Part shown: positions 7,146 through 12,603 of the stretch, piece after piece
Layout: each line of letters begins with the position of its first letter
How positions within the stretch are numbered: the first letter of the stretch is position 1
Source: Chryseobacterium gleum
Lineage (GTDB): Bacteria > Bacteroidota > Bacteroidia > Flavobacteriales_D > Crocinitomicaceae
DNA: 12,603 nt
Assembly (NCBI GenBank): GCA_945877045.1
Contig: CAMCQW010000030.1
Coordinates: 1-12,603, forward strand
Direction: 5' to 3'
Notes under the pieces: generated by a model
Database searches by the model: none
Seen by the model: only the letters and a program-made list of their open reading frames with translations
What the model was told of the DNA's origin: nothing
Translations under genes and position numbers: made by a program

Positions 7146-8219
7146 ATGAAAGTAAATTTCAAAAAACATACCTTTAATTTTATTTTTCCCGCAGGGACAA
7201 GTCGTGGAGTTTTACACACAAAAGACTCCTGGTTTTTATCTATTTTTAATGAAGAAAACGCCACGTTTGGCACAGGGGAATGCAGTATTATAGAAGGCTT
7301 ATCGCCTGATTTTTTAGATGAATTTACCTATGAGCAAAAACTAAGGTCACTAATTGAAAAACTGAAAGATCTTGCATTAGCGGATTTCTTTATACCTGGA
7401 AATAAAACTTCTTTTTCGGAGGATGGAATGGCTTTTCTTAAGCAATTTGAGGACGACCCCTCCATAAAATTTGGATTGGAATGTGCGCTTATGGATGCCA
7501 ATAATAGAGGTGATGGAATTATTTTCGATAATTCATTTTCCCGTGGAGAAAGCTCGATTCCTATTAATGGTTTAGTGTGGATGGGAACAAAGGAATTCAT
7601 GTTGGATCAAATCGAACAAAAAATTGCCGCAGGATTCAAAACGATCAAGTTAAAAATAGGGGCTATTGATTTTGAGTCCGAATTGAATTTGATTAAAGGT
7701 ATCCGAAAAAAATATTCTTCTGATGATTTAGTTATTCGTGTCGATGCAAATGGCGCATTTAATGCATCATCTGTTTATGGCGCATTAAAAGAATTGAATA
7801 AGCTGGATGTTCACTCTATTGAACAACCTGTCGCTCCACAAAATAGTAAGTTGCTCCGCGATTTAGCGATGGAACAAATTATTCCAATTGCACTCGATGA
7901 GACCTTACTGTATTTTCAAAAAACTAGTGAAAAAATAAAGATTTTGGAAGAGATTAAGCCGCAATTTATTGTCTTGAAACCAAGTTTGCACGGAGGCCTT
8001 ACAGGCACTGCTGAATGGATAGAGATGGCTGAGGAACGTAATATTCCTTGGTGGATGACGTCTGCTTTAGAAGGTTCAATCGGTTTATCGGCTATTGCGC
8101 AATTCACCGGGAATTACCCGATAAATTTAGCACAGGGATTGGGGACTGGAGGCATATTTTCAAACAATCTGCCCTCCAATCTTGTTGTTCAATCAGGTGA
8201 AATAATGATGTGTAAATGA
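7146..8219 (+). CDS. menC: o-Succinylbenzoate synthase (MenC), enolase superfamily
   Basis: A 357-residue member of the muconate-lactonising branch of the enolase superfamily. MenC dehydrates SHCHC to o-succinylbenzoate in menaquinone synthesis. Catalytic residues are visible: KLK at 168-170 (Lys170 as base), the Mg ligands Asp200 (VDANG), Glu226 (SIEQPV) and Asp251 (ALDE), and Lys278 (VLKPSLHGG). The segment WWMTSALEGSIGLSAIAQF at 302-320 is what I recall from Bacteroidota MenC. The N-terminal capping domain (about 1-110) is present, with FGTGECS. Dipeptide epimerases share the KxK...K layout, but the VLKPSLHGG and TSALEGSIG segments favour MenC. No other men gene is in the window. The start ATG is 7 bases after asnB, and its TGA overlaps the msrB ATG by 4 bases. 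Confidence 0.87.
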   Translation: MKVNFKKHTFNFIFPAGTSRGVLHTKDSWFLSIFNEENATFGTGECSIIEGLSPDFLDEFTYEQKLRSLIEKLKDLALADFFIPGNKTSFSEDGMAFLKQFEDDPSIKFGLECALMDANNRGDGIIFDNSFSRGESSIPINGLVWMGTKEFMLDQIEQKIAAGFKTIKLKIGAIDFESELNLIKGIRKKYSSDDLVIRVDANGAFNASSVYGALKELNKLDVHSIEQPVAPQNSKLLRDLAMEQIIPIALDETLLYFQKTSEKIKILEEIKPQFIVLKPSLHGGLTGTAEWIEMAEERNIPWWMTSALEGSIGLSAIAQFTGNYPINLAQGLGTGGIFSNNLPSNLVVQSGEIMMCK

Positions 8220-8584
8220 AAGATAAAGAAAATTGGAATGCCCTTACTTTTGATGAGGCATATGTTATTGAAAAGAAAGGAACTGAGCGTCCTTTTACTG
8301 GCGAATATTACCTGGCTAAGGAAAAGGGTACTTATCATTGCAAACGGTGCGATTTGCCCTTGTATGAAAGTGACACAAAGTTTGATTCGGGTTGTGGATG
8401 GCCAAGCTTTGATGCGCACAAAGAAAAAAACGTGCTCTTTGTTTTAGATAGTGATGGGAGAAGAACTGAAATAATTTGCGCAGGTTGCGAAGGTCATTTA
8501 GGCCATGTGTTTTTTGGAGAACAATTCACCGAGAAAAACACGAGACATTGTGTTAATTCTATTTCGGTGAAATTTCGGAAATAA
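8216..8584 (+). CDS. msrB: Peptide-methionine (R)-S-oxide reductase MsrB
   Basis: A complete 122-residue MsrB, which reduces methionine-R-sulfoxide in proteins. Seen: the family start-like region EKKGTERPFTGEY (19-31), the zinc pairs CKRC (42-45) and CAGC (88-91), DSGCGWPSF at 57-65, GHLGHVF at 93-99, and the catalytic Cys112 in RHCVNSISV. No signal peptide is present, so it should be cytosolic. The ATG overlaps the menC stop in an ATGA, suggesting translational coupling. It is the last gene of the plus-strand run, and its stop directly abuts the stop of the convergent lytic transglycosylase gene. Its link to menaquinone synthesis is probably only positional. Confidence 0.97.
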   Translation: MKDKENWNALTFDEAYVIEKKGTERPFTGEYYLAKEKGTYHCKRCDLPLYESDTKFDSGCGWPSFDAHKEKNVLFVLDSDGRRTEIICAGCEGHLGHVFFGEQFTEKNTRHCVNSISVKFRK

Positions 8585-8597
8585 TTATTTCGTTCCG
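8576..8597. terminator. Palindromic junction at abutting convergent stops
   Basis: The 14-base perfect palindrome GAAATAATTATTTC (8578-8591) is centred exactly on the boundary between the two stop codons (TAA 8582-8584 plus, TTA 8585-8587). An alternative stem pairs CGGAA (8576-8580) with TTCCG (8593-8597) around a 12-base loop. Either could act as a weak two-way terminator, though no classic long stem plus T-tract is present. Confidence 0.3.
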
Positions 8598-9529
8598 CAG
8601 TGAACAATGTCATCACATTCAGCATAAATCATGTCATTAAGAATGATTTGAGCAGCAAGTATAAGTTGACTATAATTTTGAGAGTTGTTCCCAAAGCTAG
8701 CGGCAGTGGTCGTCCACATCTTCAGTATTAAATCTTTCGAACCTTTAGTTGGTTTAATTTTGTCAACCACTGCAGAGACATTCATCGCACCTGCATGATA
8801 GCAATGCATGACAAAAAGCCTAAACCATAAATCTGATTCCTTGTAAGTAATGTTATGTCTATTTAAGATCTTTTTCGCCTCAGGAATACAAACGGTAGAA
8901 ATTAACTTACTAGCGGCCAAGGCACTTTTGTCAAAATCGGTTCTTTCATCAATGTTAGCAGTTACAATGAGTCCATATTTTTTTGCGACGGAGGGCATTA
9001 ATTGAAATGCACCATATGCTCCTGCAACTGATTTTTTTAATTGGCCAGGGCTTTCAATCAGTAATATTGATTGTGCATACCATGGATCCACGCCATTTTT
9101 TTCAAATACAGCCACCCCCTTTGACAGGGAATGAAAAACATCCTGGAATTTATAAAAATCATTTTTCCCGGTGGTAATGTATATTCGTTCGTCAAGCGGA
9201 ATATTATTTGCTGCTTTTAGGGTTGTTTTATAGGCGGCCTTTTCAATTTCAGATTGACTTTCCCATTTTCTTACTGATGTATACCCTAGTATCTGTCTGG
9301 TTGATGCAACACTAATGATGCATGAATCAGGGGACAACAACATGATCTTTTGCCAAAATCTTGCTTGGGCTAATTCATCCCATCCATCAGCGAAAATACT
9401 TTCGGCATTTAAGAGGGTGTTTTTGGTTCCATTTGCTGTTACAATGATTTTTTCGTTATTCCACGATAATGACTGAGACATAAGCAGCATAGTTGAAAAT
9501 AAGGACAGAAGTAGTAGGAGAGATTTCAT
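8585..9529 (-). CDS. Exported lytic transglycosylase, SLT domain
   Basis: A 314-residue protein whose C-terminal half has a soluble-lytic-transglycosylase fold. Such enzymes cut peptidoglycan between MurNAc and GlcNAc, leaving 1,6-anhydroMurNAc. An N-terminal signal peptide (MKSLLLLLSLFSTMLLMSQS) directs it out of the cytoplasm; no lipobox Cys is visible, so it is probably soluble or periplasmic. The SLT motifs are in order: SILLIESPG with likely catalytic Glu159, GAYGAFQLMP at 170-179, and CYHAGAMNV from 243, where the usual motif is AYNAG. Residues about 20-135 match no domain I recognise. The tail is Cys-rich (AECDDIVHCGTK) with no LysM repeats, unlike MltD. An ATG at 9541 adds four residues (MLIN) and is an alternative start. 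It abuts msrB stop-to-stop and is divergent from yidD. Confidence 0.85.
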   Translation of the reverse strand: MKSLLLLLSLFSTMLLMSQSLSWNNEKIIVTANGTKNTLLNAESIFADGWDELAQARFWQKIMLLSPDSCIISVASTRQILGYTSVRKWESQSEIEKAAYKTTLKAANNIPLDERIYITTGKNDFYKFQDVFHSLSKGVAVFEKNGVDPWYAQSILLIESPGQLKKSVAGAYGAFQLMPSVAKKYGLIVTANIDERTDFDKSALAASKLISTVCIPEAKKILNRHNITYKESDLWFRLFVMHCYHAGAMNVSAVVDKIKPTKGSKDLILKMWTTTAASFGNNSQNYSQLILAAQIILNDMIYAECDDIVHCGTK

Positions 9530-9546
9530 ATTAATCAGCATTGCAT

Positions 9547-9579
9547 TAAAGGTAGCTGAAAACGACCAATAAAATCAAT
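9547..9579 (-). promoter_or_regulatory. Weak candidate promoter of the lytic transglycosylase gene
   Basis: On the minus strand TACCTTTA (9554 down to 9547) matches TAnnTTTG at all but the last base, and ATTG at 9579-9576 sits 21 bases upstream as a possible -33 box. Transcription would start near 9541, leaving a very short leader to the ATG at 9529. The match is imperfect and could be chance. Confidence 0.3.
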
Positions 9580-9632
9580 GGTTACAGATTAGTTTAACAC
9601 AAACTATTGTTGAATTAGTTATCTTTATAGCC

Positions 9633-9887
9633 ATGAAATGCATGGTAAAAATAGTTAGTTGGCCTTTAATCGCCATAATTCGTTTTTACCAATTAGTAAT
9701 TTCTCCCATTTTGCCGGCTAGTTGTCGGTACACGCCAAGTTGTTCGCAATATACCTTAGAAGCAATAAAAGTTTGGGGACCATTCCGTGGCTCATGGCTA
9801 GGGATTAAACGAATTGCATCTTGTCATCCAAAAGGGGGGCATGGGCATGATCCCGTTCCTGAAAAAAACAATAATCGCCGTGTTTAA
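9633..9887 (+). CDS. yidD: Membrane protein insertion efficiency factor YidD
   Basis: A complete 84-residue YidD, a small inner-membrane-associated protein thought to assist YidC/Sec-dependent insertion of membrane proteins. The diagnostic sequence runs RFYQLVISPILPASCRY, then PSCSQYTLEAI, then GSWLGIKRIASCHP and GGHGHDPVP. The family cysteines are at 31, 37 and 64. An amphipathic or hydrophobic N-terminal segment (about 5-28) is expected to contact the membrane. In many bacteria yidD sits between rnpA and yidC; here it stands apart, in a position common in Bacteroidota. ATG 9633 is taken as the start; ATG 9642 is possible. It is divergent from the lytic transglycosylase across about 100 bases. 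Its stop overlaps the stop of the convergent helicase gene by 4 bases. Confidence 0.96.
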   Translation: MKCMVKIVSWPLIAIIRFYQLVISPILPASCRYTPSCSQYTLEAIKVWGPFRGSWLGIKRIASCHPKGGHGHDPVPEKNNNRRV

Positions 9888-12603
9888 TTGACAGATAATT
9901 CCCAACCACGAGATTTTAAGGTTCTCGCGATGGTGAGAATGTCGCTAGCATTAGTTGATAGTTTTACCCAATTGTCACAGCTCAATTTATTTTTGTTTTG
10001 CGTAAGTGCTAAATCAAAAGGAAACACGATGCTGCACTTTTCTAATTGTTCACTTTCGATAAATTGAAACCACTTCCAAAGTAATCGCACTGAATTATTG
10101 CTCGATAAAGAAAAATCTTTTGCGGTGACCGAAGCAAAAAAGTCTATGTTTTTTCGAGCTCTCGAAAATAGCACGTTCAGCCGTTTAGCACCACTTTTTT
10201 CATTGACGGGGCCAAAACGCATTTCAAATTTCCCATCTTCATTTTTTGCATAGCCAAAACTGATGATTAATCGATCGCATTCATCTCCTTGAATTTGTTC
10301 TAAGGCTTTAAAGAAAATCGTGTCATTGTCGATACGTGTCATTAGCTGCAATTGATCTGGAGCGGAAAGTTTATCAAAAATACAAGCTAGCTGTGATTCT
10401 GAAAATGCTACAATGCCAATTTTTTCTTTCGAGTTCGGTAAAAATGATGCGATGTGCTTGGCTATTTTTTTTGCTTCATTTTCGTTTGTACGACTATTGT
10501 ACGTCCCATTTTCTATGTAATGGAATTTTATGGGTTGACGCGCTTGATTAACGGATGGAAATGCAATTAGCTCATTGTTGTAAAAATATTCATTCGAATA
10601 AGCGATTAATGAGGGGTGCTCACTTCTAAAATGAAAGTGTAAATAAATATTTTTAAAATAAAAGCTGGCTTTGTGAAGTAAGGTAAGTGAGTTTTCATCC
10701 TTTGAATTAAAATAATTACTCGGTGCCATTTGCTGACTATCTCCCGCTATTAGTATTCGTTTTGACCTGTAAAGGCAACCAATAGAATGGCTTAGTAACA
10801 ATTGACTCGCTTCATCAATAATTGACAAATCAAAATAATTTTTTTGCAATGGAATGTTACTTGCTAGTTGACTAGGATTCGTTAACCAAATTGGCTTAAG
10901 AAGCTGAATCCATTCTGATGCATCGCTGCTAAGTAATTCTCTAATTGATTTGTAACTGCGTTTTTTTGCAAATTCTTTTACCAGTATTGATTTCCCCGAT
11001 TTTAAACGTCGTTTTTTTTCTTTTTGTGCAGGGCTTAATTTGTGTGCTGGAGTTTGCAGTAAGGCATGAAAAGAATTGAATTTTTGTTGCTGCTGTATCA
11101 GTGTCAATTTTGCTAATGCGGCAGCTTCAGCATCGAATTGTTCATTTAGTTTAGTTATCCGAGTCAATAAATTTGTCGCTTCGTGAATGGAAAAAATAGG
11201 GAATCTAGACCTAAATGTAGTCCATGCACTGTGAAAAAGTTGACTTTCAAGTTGGTAAAGGTCAAGGGTGCTTTGGTAACAATCAACTAGGTCTTTTGGA
11301 ATGGTAAGCAGAATGGAACTGAATGGAAGAATAAAATCTAATCGGGCTAATAATTCACTTAGGTAGGCAATACAATCAACCTCATTTGTAAAATTAAATT
11401 GTGTCTTAAATTGTGTGACGAGTTGGTTAATTGTCGAATAGTTGGTAATTAGTGCTGCGCGATCTTCTAAACTTATTTTGCTAAAAAGCTCCCATTCATT
11501 TTGATCTTGAACCTCAATTAAGGAGCTAATCATATCGAGGTCTATTTTCAAATTTTCGATGCCCATCTCAGAAAATTTAAGCTCTAACTGTAGCACCTCG
11601 TTTTCCAATTCATGCTGCTTTTTCAACGTTTTTGCAGCATCGCTAAAGTTTATCCCAGGCGTTCTAAGCCATTTTTTTATTTCATTCTTCCAAGAATATC
11701 TGTTGAAGATGCCTTTTAACTGTTGTTTATTCTCCAAATAAGCTAATTCAATGGGGCTAGGAATTTTCACCCAATGCTTTTGATTTACAGCGGTTTTTTC
11801 CAATAATAGCAAGTGTTTTGCGTATTTTTTTTTAGAATCTAAGAATTCCTTGCTTTCAGTTAATACCACTTGCTCGAACTTCTTAAAGTAATCCGTCGAA
11901 AAACGATGGCAAATCCTGGCTTTATCAAATAGGAGCTTAAAGTCTCCAAAATTGTCAATCCTAAAAAGCTTTTGAAGTTGATTAGCCTCTTTCAACCAAT
12001 TTTTTAGAACAGTATCAAACTGATGAATCGTTTTGATTTGTTGATGAATATCCTTGATATGACGAAGTAAATGCATCAATTCGATGGGTAGTTTTTCCAG
12101 TTGATCTTTGTGTTCAATCCAACTGGTGATACTTGGAGAATTGCTTCGGTATTCGTTGCCATTAAATTGTCGATCTTTACTAAGGGTGATAAATTCGCTT
12201 ACCGTAAGTCCTCCTACTAATCCTGCTTGGTTTAAGATTATTAATTCTTGCTGCAGCAATTCAATTTCATGTTGAACAAGAAATGGATGGCTTTCCTTAT
12301 GTAAAACTTCATTTTCTAATGCTACCCAATTTTTCTTAAGACTGTTAATTAAGGCTCTCGAAGAATATTGGGTGGTGCTAATTATACTCAAGTTGCCTAA
12401 ACCAATTGTATCTAATTTCTGTTGGATAACTTCTAATGCTACTCGTTTATCTGAAACAACTAATGCGGTATTTTGCGCACGTAATAATTTTCCAATAACA
12501 TTACAGATCACTTGCGACTTTCCCGTCCCTGGAGGCCCTTGTACGACGCAATTCCCCTCTTTCAACTGCTCAAATACTTCAAATTGTTTTTGATCAAATG
12601 GAA
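9884..12603 (-). CDS. Large superfamily 1 helicase/ATPase, DNA2/NAM7 (DUF4011-helicase-like), C-terminal part; 5' end outside window
   Basis: This frame is open to the right edge, with 905 complete codons; the TTG at 12565 is internal, since the preceding codons read FDQKQFEVFEQ, a Q-motif-like segment. Walker A is GPPGTGKS (12538-12515). Walker B is IIDEASQ (DEAS at 10816-10805), followed by motif III (AGDSQQMAP), FHFRSEHPSLI (motif IV region), IQGDECDRLIISFG (motif V) and RLNVLFSRARK (motif VI, near 10183-10151). About 570 helical, Lys/Glu/Gln-rich residues separate Walker A from B, as in large DUF4011-type helicases. About 100 residues follow motif VI, ending in TIARTLKSRGWELSVN. Related large helicases often continue here into a Vsr/MTES_1575-like nuclease; none is present. 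All core motifs look intact, so it should be an active nucleic-acid-dependent ATPase. The biological role is unknown: a repair or defence role is possible from relatives. Confidence 0.85.
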   Translation of the reverse strand, partial: PFDQKQFEVFEQLKEGNCVVQGPPGTGKSQVICNVIGKLLRAQNTALVVSDKRVALEVIQQKLDTIGLGNLSIISTTQYSSRALINSLKKNWVALENEVLHKESHPFLVQHEIELLQQELIILNQAGLVGGLTVSEFITLSKDRQFNGNEYRSNSPSITSWIEHKDQLEKLPIELMHLLRHIKDIHQQIKTIHQFDTVLKNWLKEANQLQKLFRIDNFGDFKLLFDKARICHRFSTDYFKKFEQVVLTESKEFLDSKKKYAKHLLLLEKTAVNQKHWVKIPSPIELAYLENKQQLKGIFNRYSWKNEIKKWLRTPGINFSDAAKTLKKQHELENEVLQLELKFSEMGIENLKIDLDMISSLIEVQDQNEWELFSKISLEDRAALITNYSTINQLVTQFKTQFNFTNEVDCIAYLSELLARLDFILPFSSILLTIPKDLVDCYQSTLDLYQLESQLFHSAWTTFRSRFPIFSIHEATNLLTRITKLNEQFDAEAAALAKLTLIQQQQKFNSFHALLQTPAHKLSPAQKEKKRRLKSGKSILVKEFAKKRSYKSIRELLSSDASEWIQLLKPIWLTNPSQLASNIPLQKNYFDLSIIDEASQLLLSHSIGCLYRSKRILIAGDSQQMAPSNYFNSKDENSLTLLHKASFYFKNIYLHFHFRSEHPSLIAYSNEYFYNNELIAFPSVNQARQPIKFHYIENGTYNSRTNENEAKKIAKHIASFLPNSKEKIGIVAFSESQLACIFDKLSAPDQLQLMTRIDNDTIFFKALEQIQGDECDRLIISFGYAKNEDGKFEMRFGPVNEKSGAKRLNVLFSRARKNIDFFASVTAKDFSLSSNNSVRLLWKWFQFIESEQLEKCSIVFPFDLALTQNKNKLSCDNWVKLSTNASDILTIARTLKSRGWELSVN

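Noticed and set aside
7328..7600. 90-codon minus-strand open frame opposite menC
   Set aside because: It lies antisense to a well-supported enzyme gene and its translation has no domain-like features.
8238..8447. 69-codon plus-strand open frame inside msrB
   Set aside because: It is out of frame with a fully supported MsrB and has no RBS, promoter or recognisable protein features.
9620..9627. TATCTTTA before yidD as a -7 promoter box
   Set aside because: The last base departs from TAnnTTTG and no TTG lies at the right distance upstream, so I did not list it as a promoter.
1..12603. Mobile element, CRISPR array, tRNA or phage region
   Set aside because: No transposase, integrase, direct-repeat array, tRNA cloverleaf or phage gene was seen on either strand; base composition looks uniform by eye.

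Overview
The window looks like ordinary, densely packed chromosome from a member of the Bacteroidota. The DNA is AT-rich. It carries an S46 dipeptidyl-peptidase and a DUF4783-type small secreted protein, both typical of that phylum. Good Shine-Dalgarno sequences are largely absent, and several intergenic gaps hold the phylum's TAnnTTTG-type -7 promoter box. I cannot name the genus. No rRNA, tRNA, CRISPR array, insertion sequence, integrase or attachment site is visible, and no stretch longer than about 100 bases lacks a gene.

Layout, left to right. (1) The 3' part of an S46 peptidase with a DPP11-like (Asp/Glu-selective) specificity residue. (2) A polysaccharide-synthase-like family 2 glycosyltransferase with an unusual secreted beta-sandwich domain in front of its first membrane helix. 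(3) A small exported DUF4783-like protein on the minus strand, convergent with the glycosyltransferase and divergent from rlmH. (4) A plus-strand run, probably one operon: rlmH, a polytopic membrane protein resembling polysaccharide polymerases, asnB-type glutamine amidotransferase, menC and msrB. Its gaps are 32, 1 and 7 bases, then a 4-base overlap. (5) A minus-strand exported lytic transglycosylase. (6) yidD on the plus strand. (7) The C-terminal 905 residues of a large superfamily 1 helicase on the minus strand, running off the right edge.

The genes do not form one pathway. Several concern the cell envelope (polysaccharide synthesis, peptidoglycan cleavage, membrane protein insertion, periplasmic peptide digestion). 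Others are housekeeping: 23S rRNA methylation, menaquinone synthesis and protein methionine repair. The membrane protein/asnB pair inside the rlmH-menC-msrB run is the most plausible functional unit, possibly acting on a surface glycan.

I found no convincing new system. The observations most worth a second look are the glycosyltransferase fusion, the embedded membrane-protein/asnB pair, the overlapping divergent promoters with a possibly leaderless rlmH, and the helicase that ends about where related proteins carry a nuclease domain.
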